In this document: positions 11,001-23,639 of the stretch, piece by piece | Numbering within the stretch: position 1 is the first letter of the stretch | How the letters are laid out: each line of letters begins with the position of its first letter | Source: Gymnorhina tibicen | Lineage: Eukaryota > Chordata > Aves > Passeriformes > Artamidae | Assembly: GCA_013399875.1 (NCBI GenBank) | Contig: VXAZ01001045.1 | Span: 186,001 to 250,000, forward strand | Direction of reading: 5' to 3' | Length of the DNA: 64,000 nt | Position numbers and translations under genes: made by a program | Notes under the pieces: generated by a model | Told to the model about the DNA's origin: nothing | What the model saw: only the letters and a program-made list of their open reading frames with translations | The model's database searches: none

Positions 11001-14000
11001 GTTTCAGCATAATGCAAATTAGCCAAGATTTAAAAAACACGAAGACATTTCACACATATAAAAATTATTTTAAATGTGAGCATAATCTGTGGGACAACAG
11101 CTTGAAAATTACAGTGTTTCTAATAATGTACACACAAAGAGGCGGGCTGTTTCAGAACTGAATCTTTTATCTGTGACCATTCTATTATGATATGGAAGTC
11201 CTAAGTTTTACTGTTATACTGCTGCTACCAGTAAGTTTTGTATTATTCTGATCCCATGGACATTTATTCTTTGTGATATGATTCTCTGCACAGTTTGGTC
11301 TTTTCAGTAAACTACATTCAAAGATGAATTTTAGTAAGTTCCTTAGCAGCATATTTAAAGTAAAACTGATCATAGTTTAGTTTACTAGTTTTTCAGCATT
11401 CATGTTGCAATCAGATGCTTGAATTATAATTAATGAAATAATCCTGCTGATTCTTTAGATACAGGTAAAGAAATTTGCCACAGTGCTTTTCAAGCCTTGG
11501 GACATTTCAGATATTTATTATTATATTGTAAGTTGTAATAAGAATGCCATTTACCTTCTCCTGAGATGTAAAATACTGGATGTTCATTGCACAGCTTGAG
11601 GGATTTGTATTTTTAAATTTTTTTTGCATAAAACCATGTTCATTAACACAGAATACAGCTCATCAAAATACGTGTTTCTGAATGTCTTTCAGAAGTATGT
11701 CCTGTAAAAATTTGAGATTAAATAGAATGTGTAATCAAAACAAACTCCCCCATACAAATTCCACAGTTTGGAAAGCCCCTCTGTACTTTTCTCCTCCCAC
11801 ACGGTGGATTTAAGAGAAAAACAAAAAAATCCTCAGCATTTTCTGCTGCCTCTGCTTGTAATTTTTGGCAGATCGCTAATTGTCATTCACACCGTATGTC
11901 CAGAATTTGTCAATTTTTTGTTCACTGTTAATTAATGCAATGTTAGCTAAATATTATTGTACTCTATACAATCTTGGAAGTCATACTGTTAATACAGTCT
12001 TTCACACCACATATTAAACCCCGAAAAAAAAAAAGGAAGTGTTCTGGTATTTTTGATTAGTTTCAGGGATGTTTCAGCAACAAACTACTTAAAATCACTA
12101 CAGCTATTAATACAATTTAAATTAACTGTGGTCATAATATATATAATAATGTCATAATATCTATGTAATTTTACATACATTAGAAAACTTTTATTTATTC
12201 AAATGAGTGATTGGTTGATTTTACAGCATTATTCATTTTAAGAAGATAAAACCAGTCAAAAATGTCAACTAATTGAACTGCTTTGCATGGACATCCTTTG
12301 AATTTACAAACCATGGCCTTTTCCTTACTGTGGCATTTGATTGTAGTCCCACCTGCAAGAGACTGCAGTTCCACCTCCCAGGACGCAGATTTGCTTTTGC
12401 CTGTGGTGCAGAAGACAGAATCGCTCTCAGGTGTGTTCGTGAGTTGAGTTGGAAGCCATCAGTGAATGTCAGGTAGTGCCTTCCCTCTCGCACACAAGTG
12501 CTTTGGGAGCGAAATCACTTTGGAAAGAGAGGTTCCTGCAGCAGATGGTCTGTGTGGAGGTGCTTCTGAGTGCACTTTCCCTGACCCGCTAATTATCTAT
12601 GAGCATTCGTGATCTGTGTAAGAATTGAATTGAAATGTGTGTTCAATCGTATTTAAATATTCTGCTGTTCAGGATTCAACATTTTCTGTCCGTTCCATCC
12701 TCTAACAGATGCCACTAAACTTTGTGACAGTTTTGTATCTTTTAGGTAGGTTTACATTAACTAGTTGTATAGGCTTCATTATCTATACAAGCCCATGTGT
12801 TAATTTAGGGTGGCCTTGTTCACATTTTGATGGACTGTGAACCTGACTTTCATGGGGCTCATGTTGAGTTCAAATGTTGAGTTTAGAGGAACAAAGTATT
12901 GTTCCAGTTTGAGTTTGGCTTGGTTTGGGGTTTTTGGCACATTTTGGTTTATTTATTTTGTTTAATAATTGGTTCTTATTCATATAACAGATATTTAGGG
13001 TTTGTGGTGGGACAGGAGTCTCACATTATAATTCAGCTTTGAAGAATCTCAGACATAATAGATGGACTGATTGTTTTATCTGTAGCTGTGGTTTTTTGTC
13101 TGCTTGTTTGTAAAACAAACAAGTAGGGTTTAGATATTTCTGTGGAGCTATATAATTTAAGCCTGCAAGTTATGATTGGGGTGTATAAAACTGTCTGTTT
13201 TCTTGCTCTGTGTCAATTATTGAAGCAACAAATATTTCCTGACAGGAACAGAAAGGATCCTGCAGCAATCTGTCTGTCAAAAGATTGGTCATATACATCA
13301 TTCATTGAAGTGTGTGTATATTTATGATCTTTATAGATTACTTAATAAAATTTGTTGAATTAATGTGCTTATGGTTTACAGCAGGAATAATTCCTACTCA
13401 ACTGTTGCAGAAAATCTTTAGTCTGTCTTAAAACAAATCAGAATCTGGCTAGTTTACAAGAAACTACTTTCAAATTACCTCCTAATGCTAACAATCTCCA
13501 GGTCCACTGGATGCCAAATATCTAGATTGCTCATAGTCCAAACTATGGAGAGCAATGGAGATGCTGAAAAATAACTTTCTCCTGACCAAAGAAAAAACAG
13601 TATTTCATACCATGAATATTTTCTTTTCCAACTTTTCTCTTTAAAATGTAGATAATAGGCAGAAACTGATTTAAAAAAACCCCTAGCCCTTTCTGTGTAG
13701 TCTTAAAGAAAAGGTAAAGATTACAAAAAGAGCTTAGCAAATAACATTACATCACCTTAAAAACTAAATATGTACCTATATGGTCACGTCTGTTCACAGT
13801 CTGAGTGATCCTTTGAACTTTTTACTCCCCCTGAATTTCTCATCTAAAGAATGAGATTAATTAAAGAGTCAAACCACATAATCCAGATGGTTTTTTGGCT
13901 GTGGTGATCCAGTCATTCAAATTCCTGTCTGGACTTCTGTAATTCCTTACAGCTTGTGTCTAAGCTCACAATCCTCGCAAATATTTCACTAAATACAGAA

Positions 14001-14020
14001 ACCAGCAGTAGTGTTGTTTT
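8065..14020. other. 6-kb non-repetitive stretch with a CpG-enriched segment, no gene recognised
   Basis: Mostly AT-rich sequence. Items seen: a good acceptor-like TTTTCTTTTCAG ending at 8246 with only a 13-codon frame after it; a 114-codon minus frame at 9111-9455 with unremarkable composition; two adjacent short palindromes at 10485-10499 and 10505-10516; a conserved-element-like segment with homeobox-type TAATTG sites around 11865-12010; a CpG-enriched segment at 12380-12700; and a 9-bp inverted repeat with an AAA loop at 13103-13123. No repeat family recognised. Confidence 0.45.
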
Positions 14021-14318
14021 CATAGAATTATAGAATCCTAGAATGGTTTGGATTGGAAGTGACCTTAAAGATCATTTCATTCCAACCCCTCTGCCATGGG
14101 CAGGGACACCTTTCACTAGATCAGGTTGCTCAAAGCTCCATGCAACCTGGCCTTGAACACTTCCAGGGATTGGGGCACACATGACTTCTCTTGGAAACAT
14201 CTTCCAGTGCCTCACTACCTCACAGTAATGGTTTTCTTCATAATATCTAACCTAAATCTGCCCTCTTTCAGTTGAAAGTCATTCCACCTGGTCCTATCAT
14301 TACATTCCCTTATTTTTC
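14021..14318 (-). mobile_element. CR1 LINE 3' end (antisense), about 300 bp
   Basis: Starts at the tail repeat 'catagaattatagaatccta', then the antisense CR1 3' UTR: 'ggaagtgaccttaaagatca' near 14055, 'ctctgccatgggcagggaca' near 14090, 'acctggccttgaacacttcc' near 14146, and 'aatatctaacctaaatctgc' near 14243, ending near the counterpart of 'ggtcctatcattacat'. Internal divergence is moderate. It is 5'-truncated and non-coding. Confidence 0.93.
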
Positions 14319-17300
14319 ATGTAGTGATGCACCTATTCGCAGATCCTTCTATTAATCTTTGGACCTTCCAAAGAATGGCTCTGTCATGAAGACTTGCTGA
14401 GTTTTGCAATGCAAGCATCTTTTCTTAAAATTGTGTTCCATAGGAGCCAGGTGAACTTCTATAAAGTCATATGCTTTAAAGGTGAAATCATAGCTTTGTG
14501 GGACAGGGCTACCTGAAAAACAAATCCTGGGCTCTGAAGCATTACAAGAGGAAAAATATCTGGATATTTTCAGACTCTTCAGCCTCAAAATGCATGTAAT
14601 ATTCACTGTTTTGGTTCATCATTTCTGTAGGTACAGCTGTGAATGTGGAGGAAGAAAGCATATTAAAAAAAAAGAAGATATAAAAAAAAGGTAAGAGTAA
14701 AGGGAGATAACAATAAAAGTGCCATAAAAATGAAGGGGAAAATGAAGAAAGTAAACCAAAAATAACAGTAAAACCCAGAGGAGTTGTATTGAATACTCAT
14801 ACAGAGGAAAATGAGACATCCTGGCCTACTATTTTTATGAAAGCATCTAGGTGTGTGAATTGAAGATATAGACATACTAAAAAGATGAAGAAAGGGCATG
14901 AAAAAATCTTAGTGGTGCAATGATTACCATGATCCACCCTGCACACAAGATTTGTAATTAATTCTGGTATTTAAACTGTCGTCCCTGTGGCAAAGAGAGA
15001 GTATTGACTCAAAAGACTTTGAGCTTGTAGCAAGTGGGTAACAGTCTCTTCTTCAAATAACCAAGATGCAGAAGAGGGCAGGATTATACAGAAACAACAA
15101 AAAAAGTGCAATTTCCACATTTTTGAGATAGAAAACCTAAAGTTCACAACTTGCCTCATCTTTATTCAACTATGAATTAAATAGGTTTGTTGTGTTGATT
15201 CCTGTCGGACTTTTTCCCACAGAATCTCTTCTGCTAGAAAATCCCATTCATGCTATCAATTCTATCAGTGAGACATAGCTTAAGTAATTTTAACTCATTG
15301 ACATCACACTCACAAAAAACCTGTGGATTTATAGACAGGTCTCTTGCAAAAACAAAGAGGTTAGCAAACAAAATAATGAGCACACTCTTTCACTATCATA
15401 GTACTTTGTGAAGAAAATAATTACCATTGCCCACACTTTAGGGGGAGTACATTAAAAAAATGTTCAATAGTTAAGTGATTTTCTCAGGGGTAAAGGTGGA
15501 GCAAATTTTATCTGATCAATCCATAAAATTCAAGAATTCTTGGCTTCCAATTCCAGTTTCTAATTCCAGCATGAGATAAATACAGTGTCTAATATTCTGT
15601 GTAGATAGCCACATGAAGAGTTGTTGTGTATTTAATACTGAGAGACATTTTAAAGTTCAATACCCTCTTTCCAGCAAAAGTTTCCTTAACCTTTTTATTA
15701 CATCACAGAAACATAAGGTTTTGTCTTCAAAGGTGAAAATAAACTTACTGTAGCCTGAATAGCCCAAGGGATGAGATAGATTCATGAAAAAATAAACTGT
15801 GATTCAACAAGCATGTCTGATCTTGTGTGAAAAAGCTACAGTATTTGGATATGTCTGGGCAAGATGCCGTCTTTTAATTATGCACGAGAAACACACATAT
15901 TTCAGCTTAATTCATGCAGCATCTTATACCTCCCACTACAATGGTCACATTTTTCACTGTATTAAGGTGTTCATTTATAGAAGTAAAACAGAGAAATATA
16001 AATGAGTTTTTATCATAGACAAAGTAATGGTATGTGCTTAGTTCCAGTTGTTGTAAGTCATGAGGGTTCTTCAAATCAGGGGTAAAGAGGTAAATAAGGC
16101 CTTAGAAGATTAAATACCTACAAGAACACAGCAGAAACCTAAACTGTACGATCCTGTAACTTGCAGGTTTTGTAGCATTTGAAAAACCAGTCACTTTCAG
16201 GAAGAAAATAAATTTGTTTTTTTTCCCCACTTCAAAACTCTGTAGAAATTGCAGATGGCAACTTAAAAAATGGAAATCTAATCATGTTCTGACTTGTGAT
16301 ATTCTGTAATTTTGCTGGGACATATTTTATCATGGCAAGGTAAACTGTTTATGGCCACTCATATTTATACTAGAGTTACACTCATCAGTGATTCAAAGCT
16401 ATCCAAGAGTTAGGAACAGCAGTCTCTTATCATACAAGACAAGTGACCCATTTGCCAAAGATGTGGGATGAGATTTCATGGATGAAGCATCGTGAGAAAT
16501 GGTGTCGGACAGAGACTGTGATATATCCATAGCTGTACATTGGTTATATCATAAGAAAATATCCAACATATTAAAGCAAGATCAGCAATGTTGCTAATAC
16601 TTGCTAGAGGATCACATTACATCTGCAAGTGGAAGATGTTTACAAGATAAGAGGTTCAAACAGTATTCCACAGATCTTTACAACACAAAAGGAAAGAGCA
16701 ACAAGTTAATTTATAAACTCCAGTGACAGGATGTTTACTCACAGAGGTGAACAAATATATCAACTATTACATATTCTAGTACCACTGAGTTAGCCTGTGT
16801 TAGCAAGGTAGAGGTATGTGCATGATCATGGAATTATGCACCTGTGCTCAAACCCATCCCTTAATCTTGGGATCAACTAATAAAAGAATGATAAGACAAA
16901 CAAGCAAAAGGCAAGGGCTTTCACACTGAAGACAAATGGCAGACTAAGAGGTATACACAGAAATTATACCTCATATCTACTTCCATTCTCTGATTAAGAT
17001 AAGTCTATGGAAACTTGATTTAAATATCAGAACTTTAAAATGAAAGCCCTTTCACCTGTGTTATAGGAGGTCAAATAAGGATTATTACAATGATCCACTC
17101 CATCTATAATCCATTATATGCACCTTGCTTGTAGAAGAAGTTTGAAAATGTATTTTTAGTGATATTGTGTAAACTGGAAAATAAATTTAAGAGAAAATAG
17201 GTCTAAGTTGACATGTATTTTTGATTCCTAATGTTAACATCGTGTTTCAGAAACAACAAGAGTCTTTATAGGAAAAGTCCTTATTTGATGATGTTTTGTT

Positions 17301-18859
17301 TTGCTCAGTAAAAATAGTGCTCACTTTTAGGATATTTTTAGTTTTTATCCTGTTCTAATCTTTCTCTATACAGCTGTCTCAGATTGTCAGATTTCCCCTC
17401 TCTTTTCCCTCATTTCTAAAGCTACTACTAATGTCAACTTAGTCATTTGCATACTTTTTTGTTACTATAGTAAAATCAAAGTGTTAGATTATACAGCTGT
17501 GGTATTCAGATTTAGATATTGATTCATACTCACTGTTGATACTGCTGCATCAGATATTTATTGACACATTGAGACATCTGTCTAGAACATAGCAAGAATA
17601 AAAATACCATATAGCCTTCAAAATCAATTAAGAAAAGAACTATGGTTGAAATCGAGTGACAAAAAGTACCAGCAAAAAGAATGATAAAAACCTAAATGAA
17701 AATAAAAAAAACCTTACTAGAGTATGAAATCTTATTCTCGTTCAAGGGAATAATTCCTGTGCATTTCTTATTATTTAGTATGGAATATAGAATATAGAAT
17801 AAAAAAATGCGGCGCTTACTGAAATCCTGAGTAATTTCAATGAGGAGAACTAATTCTTAATTTTCTGCAGTGCCTGAGCCTTTGAAGCTTAGAAGAGAAC
17901 CCAAAGCCATTTTCACCAGCAGCAGTAAGACTCCAGTCCCAGCTGTAGCCAAAGTAACTCCAGCCTTAGAAGACAGTGAAAAAATAAATAGTCAACATTA
18001 ATTAAAATGTAACAAGAGGTAACGTAGAGTCAGATCTCCAATAAAATGAACATTTAAGAAGGGAGTTTAAATCTCCACGTTGTCTGAAATTATCTACACT
18101 GTGCAGCAAAGCTGTTACCAGTGACAACTGGGATCAACCTGAAAGATATTTTTTAAAATGTAGGAACTTACTAATTTACTGAAAATGTGGGGTTTTTTAT
18201 CCTGTTATTGACATAGCTGGATCACATATTCAAGATCTAGCCCACGACAACTTAGCCTTGAGTTATGACTTGCTAAGCTTCTAATTTACCTGTCAAATTG
18301 CAAGCATCTCAGAAATGGAACTTTCCCCTTAAAAACACTCACTAAGTTCTAGCAGTGAGCTACGTTTGAACAGAGCTGAAATGAAAAAGCACAAGCTGAT
18401 TAATCAGTTAATTCAACAGAAAAGAAATAGTGTCCTACAGGGTGAAACAAGTATTTCACTGTTGTCTTGGAAGATGGCTCTGAAAAGGTACGCTTCAATA
18501 CAATTTCGTCTTTAAATTAGAAAATCTACTATTTAATGCATGAACTATATATGTTATGCATAACCCTAGAGTAAGCTGAACCACCATATTCCATTGGTTT
18601 AATAGTTTATCTATATTTGACATACATCTTCTATTAGGTATCTTCAAGCTTCCAAGTTAACATATTCCAATCTATACTCAAATAGTCTATAATTATAGTA
18701 CTACTATATTAAAAAAACCCTAAATATTCTTCATGGCAAAGGTAAATTATTCTCCCTTATTTGTGATAGAATATTCTGGTGGATTGGTTCTTAGCCCTGT
18801 TATCTCCAAACTTTTCTCTTACTTATGTAAAGAAAACTACTGAAAAGACAACATGTGGG
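14319..18859. other. 4.5-kb AT-rich non-repetitive stretch, one exon candidate
   Basis: No interspersed repeat recognised and no frame above 84 codons. The one item of note is 17857-17964 on the minus strand, a segment with a strong acceptor and a frame encoding a hydrophobic helix; it is listed under findings, not as a gene. A minus-strand AATAAA lies at 17557-17562, about 300 bp beyond its stop. Confidence 0.45.
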
Positions 18860-19010
18860 TGTTCTGGTTCCAGCCAGAACAGGGTTAATTCCTGCAGTAG
18901 GTGGGAGGGGCATGGTTAGACACAGAGGTTATTCATTGTTACACAATCTCTGAAATGTTTGATATAATCAAATTCATTGGATATAACTATAAAAATTAGA
19001 GCTTGTCCAG
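18860..19010 (+). mobile_element. LTR-start fragment of a songbird-type endogenous retrovirus
   Basis: Starts TGTTCTGGTTCCAGCCAGAA and continues 'cagggttaattcctgcagta', 'ggtgggaggggcatggtta', which from memory is the beginning of a frequent songbird LTR. The match fades after about 18935; a possible TATA-like 'tataactataaaa' near 18981 keeps the right spacing, so I extend to about 19010 with low certainty. No 3' LTR end, primer site or internal region follows, so this is a truncated relic. Confidence 0.5.
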
Positions 19011-19823
19011 TATTTGATGCAAACATGTATGAGCTATGCTTATACACCTCATCTGAAAAATCACTGCTTCATTTGTGTGACTTACTGAACATTTAGTTAC
19101 TCCATTCATGTGCTAGAATTTTTAAAAATTATTTATTTATTAGTGCACGACATTTCTCTATCATTACTCATATAGTGACAAGAGCTAAATTTCATCTACT
19201 AATGTAAAGAAGACCTGAAAGACAAAGAAACAACTTCAGTCTGACAGGTATAAACAGGAAAATTATTAAATGGCCCATTGTATTTCATACAATTTCCATC
19301 ATTTCATCATATTTGAAAAGATGGAATCAGAACTAAAAGTTTGATTAGGGATTCTAAAGTAGATTTTATTCCAGTGTAAACCATTTGGCAAGTTCAAACT
19401 GCAGGAAGAAATAGAAAGCAAAAATGTATTAAATTGATTTTATTTGACCTTGGAGACATAAATACATATCACATTAATGCACTACAGATAATGTGTTGTT
19501 TGTTGATAAAGTTGGCTTTTATTTGCTATTGTGGCATACAGTTGAGTTGGGCTGATATGTTAATGTGATTCCCTAAAACTAATTTTAATACTCATATGCA
19601 GTGTAGAAAAATAATATATATAGGTAAAATAGGGTTTAGAATAATTATGTTGATTCACTAGGATGGTACATTTGCACTGTATTCCTACTTCAAAGATTTT
19701 GCTTTATAGCCATAACATTTAAATAACCTTTAACTAATTCAGTCTAGTGACTCTCAGATAATTAGAAAAACTGGATAATTTTAATTCTTTCTTTAAGAAA
19801 AAAACCCAAAACACAACCCTAAA
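19011..19823. other. AT-rich stretch, nothing seen
   Basis: No repeat, open frame of note or RNA gene found between the LTR fragment and the small CR1 tail. Confidence 0.5.
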
Positions 19824-19850
19824 CATAGAATCATAGAATCGTGGAAGGGT
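19824..19850 (-). mobile_element. Minimal CR1 3' tail, 27 bp (antisense)
   Basis: The string 'catagaatcatagaatcgt' is the reverse complement of the CR1 terminal tail followed by a few bases of 3' UTR. Extremely 5'-truncated CR1 insertions of this size are known in birds; the alternative is chance similarity, which the two tail units in phase make less likely. Confidence 0.6.
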
Positions 19851-20767
19851 TTGTTTAACTGAAAAGTTTTGTTTAGTATATTTTTCTTTCTAAGTGTTAA
19901 GATAAATTAATTCATCAAAATAAATGAAATATTTCACTTTGATTTCAATTGGCTTTAGGCCAGGTTCTGCATGACTTCATTTAGGAAACCAGGAGGTAAT
20001 CAAAATAAGCAATCTGAGGCTACAGATTGATACATACAGAAAATGATACAATTGGGATATCTATAAATTCACCATTCAGTGAAGTATCAATTTTAAATCA
20101 GAAAATGTGAAGTAAAATTAATCCTCTACTACTAGATTTTTACATAAGCCCAGGGGATATGAAGAAGGAAAAATATTACCTGAATAATGTCATTTAGTAA
20201 CTATTTTTTTAGTATATAACATCACCATGGAAAGTAAAGTTACATACTAATATAACCTGGAATTAAATGCATGGATATTAAATATGCAATCATATTAAAC
20301 CCAAAATACTTACCAGATTAACTGTCACCTATAATCCTTCTGTGCTTTTATCTCTGCAGTCAGAGGTCTTACAGAAAAAGTGTACTGGAGATTTAAAATG
20401 GAATTGGGATAAACCACAACTTGATTCTAAGAAGCTTTGAATAGCCTGAGATACATCAGTCAGATTAGTGAGGTAATTATCTAAAATAACAGCAAGTACT
20501 TGATACTGACTAAAAATTGTATGGTGTTCAAAAAAGAAAAAAAAGTAAATTATTTTAGCACTATTAAGATATTACAGACATTGAAAAACTGTCTGTAGGT
20601 GTTGTTTTCATAAGATTTCTACTTTTCATGATTGATCAGAAGAAGCTTCAATTAAAAATTTAGAAATTGAAGTTTTAGCTATTTCACGTTTCTAATGCTG
20701 TCTACAGAACTCCACGTGAGAACAGCTTTTTTTGAAGAACAGCCATCCCAAGTGGTTCAGCTTATAT

Positions 20768-20807
20768 TGGTCCCTACCATGGTTAAGAATGGTCCCTACC
20801 ATTCTTA
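20768..20807. repeat. 13-bp direct repeat overlapping a 10-bp hairpin
   Basis: TGGTCCCTACCAT occurs at 20768-20780 and again at 20790-20802. The second copy sits in a perfect inverted repeat: TAAGAATGGT at 20784-20793 pairs with ACCATTCTTA at 20798-20807 around a 4-base loop. Confidence 0.85.
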
Positions 20808-21174
20808 GACATCCTATTTCTCCACTGCAATCATAAGCAAATCTACAATAGGAGAAGAATTTTATAAAATGAAGTGTGATTTGACTTTTTTTTACTAGTA
20901 ATATCATTTATTATCCACATGCAGAATATTATGTGGTAAAAGCAGATGTCTTCATTAATGCTGTGCTGATGAACATACCATGCCTCACTTTAATTTCAAA
21001 TTTCTATTTAAAGGTTTGTATGAAATACCAATTTTACTTTGACTTAATTTATAGAAATGTAAACCAAACTCTATGATAACAACTAAGCAATATGATAATT
21101 AGAGAACTTTAAATAAGAGCACAAACTGATCACTTGAATTTGGAGATATTTATCTATGAGATTATTATTATCGT

Positions 21175-21195
21175 TAGTAGTAGTAGTAGTAGTAA
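21175..21195. repeat. (TAG)n microsatellite
   Basis: About seven TAG units in a row, read directly from the sequence, in a region of ATT and AT-rich triplets. Likely length-variable. Confidence 0.9.
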
Positions 21196-22927
21196 TAAAA
21201 TTATTCACTAGATATTTAATCTATTATGATTTTTTCTTTATAGCCACTTTTAGCTGTAGAAGATGAAGACAAAATGACATCAACATTTCTTTTTTTCTTA
21301 TGCTATGGAAGTGTATCAAGCCTGCATTAATTTTTTGGTAACATAAATGACTAGATGTCCTGTGGTGTCCCAATGAGTCAGGGTCCAATTTTCAACCATA
21401 CATATTATAAATATGAACAACAGCTCATGATCTAGTTACCTAAGGAATTTTATAAAAATAGAAATGATGATTTATCAAGCCAGCAACACTGTAAGTGGCA
21501 ACTATTTTGAAAAAAAAAGCTGAAGTAGTTTGAAGAATCATATATAAAAGACTAATAAATTAATAGAGATTGTGACAACTGTAAGCAATTGAACAAAAAC
21601 CTGTTGACCACCTGAATCATTCAACAAATATTAAATACTATTTTTCTTTTGCCATAGAAAGTTCTGCAAGGAGAACTGAAAACTGAATGAAAAGTAGAAT
21701 CTCAAAAATCAGAAGTATATGGACAGAAAGAAAAAAATACGAATCTTAAGAGGAAATATTTTATTGGGTGTAAAGGGAAAGATGTCAAGAATGACGGGGA
21801 AAATGTTTGACTTACAGTAACTTTGAAATGGGATTTAATAAAACAGAGAGAGAAAATATAATGATTCATGTTTTCCTAAGCACTTTGTAGCTTTTTCTAG
21901 TGCACAAATGCTAAGCAGCCTTTTGGGAAATACCTTAGTCACAAGCTAGTCTGGCAGACTCTGCTCTATGAAAATAGACTTTAAAAAAAAAATAGTTGCC
22001 TGAAATTAAGTTTTGAATTGCAAATAAATCTTAAGAAGTGCCAGGAATCCAGAATATTATTGAAGTCATTATGAGCTTTGTGTATTCAGCAGATTTTCCC
22101 TAACTTGTGGATTTAAGACTTCAGAGACAAGCTTGAAATATTTGGCTGAAGTATTTTCACTCTTCAGCTGTACTACAAAATAGGAGAAGATGGGATTTTA
22201 TGAGTTTAATATAAATTTATAATTCTGAGAGAGTTGTATGCATTGTCAACAGCAAATTTCCAATTGCAGAATTTACCACTACGCTGTTGAAAGAATTATT
22301 GGCATCTGGTGCCTCCAGAGATTAGCAGTCACATTGCCTAATCCGTTTGACTAGGAGATAATTGTTAAAGTAAGAAAGGTAATCTGGTGTGCAGGTATGT
22401 TCAAAGGAACAGCAAGGAGAATATATAACCTCGGAGTAGCTTTATTTAATTTAGGGAAATATTCTGTTGCTGATCCACCCAGACATAGGTAACAATGAGG
22501 AGATTACAAGGGAAACACAGTAGCAAATAAATAAATTATTTTGAATACATTTCTTTCCTTATATCATTCATAAAGTAAAATGAATTTCACAATTTTTCTC
22601 TTCCCCCAGTGAATATATTAATTTTGTAATTCTGGGAGTGCAAGGAAGAACAACAGATGAATTTACTGATTGTCAGATTGACTGATAACTGATGAAGAAA
22701 GCACTCATAAGAATTATGGATAAATGTTAGAAGACAGATCTCCACTCACACACACACATACAATAAAGGAACTGACCTTCCTTTTCTATAGATGTTGACA
22801 GCTTTGAACACAGACATTACATATTTAACTCAATAGCAGAAAAGAAAAACTACTGACAGTATGTCAGTAATCAGGCAGAGGCAACATAAACAAGCTGTTG
22901 ACTTGCATTTTCATCCTGAATAGGACA

Positions 22928-22972
22928 GGGTGAATCCCATATTATTTGCTCTGTAAAATATGGGATTCACCC
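22928..22972. repeat. Perfect 16-bp inverted repeat, 13-nt loop
   Basis: GGGTGAATCCCATATT at 22928-22943 is exactly reverse-complementary to AATATGGGATTCACCC at 22957-22972, leaving a 13-base loop. Pairing stops at both ends (A27 against C73 outside). The structure is too short for a typical pre-miRNA and shows no transposon ends. Confidence 0.95.
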
Positions 22973-23639
22973 CTTCACTTCAACAACAAACCAAGAGGCC
23001 TCTGACTTTTATCACGTCCGCCTGGAGTTTTTCCCTGGACCATCGCAGAAGTCTTTACTACAGCAGCTGTGAGGCTGCTTTTCTTCTTATTCTAGAATAA
23101 ACTTCCAAAATAGATAAAATGAGGCCCAACAGATATGTATCTGCTCCTCTCCACTGACTACAATCAGGTCACTTGGAGCATGGATTAAAACCATCCAACA
23201 GTCTTGGAACTTGACTTTGGAAATAGCAGAACAAGTAATTTCTTGCACTTTATTACTTATACATAATATGAACAAATGCTCTTAAAGGATAAAATTATCT
23301 TCTGTGAATCACAAACCAGTACAGAGTAAGGATATGTCCTATAAGTCACAGACCATGTCCTCAGGACAGGGGTCCAAGCTGAGAGATTCATACCATCCTT
23401 GAGGCTACAACGTTCTTCATATTATTCCTTAGCTAGTGTTTAAAGGTCTTTTTCTCCGTCTGGTAGATGTTGCAGAGGCTGCTGGTATAGATCCATAAAT
23501 TGGGAAACATTTTATTTCTTTTCAACACATGCTTATGACAGTCCCATCTCAATCCGGGCCTGCAGAGTTCTCTAATTTCTACACAAGGTTCAGAAAATCT
23601 CACCGTTGACTCTGGAGACTGATATTTTTGGGAGAGAAA

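Larger units (their letters stand above)
19851..23639. other. 3.8-kb AT-rich stretch with a microsatellite and hairpins
   Basis: No gene recognised. Contains a (TAG)n microsatellite at 21175-21195, a clustered direct/inverted repeat at 20768-20807, a short CA run near 22744-22757, and a perfect 16-bp inverted repeat at 22928-22972. A canonical donor on the minus strand at 20310 (CTG/GTAAGTATT) is preceded by stops in all frames. Confidence 0.45.

Noticed and set aside
20316..20400. Consensus donor on the minus strand (CTG/GTAAGTATT)
   Set aside because: Every frame upstream has a stop within 50 bases and no acceptor with a good tract fits.
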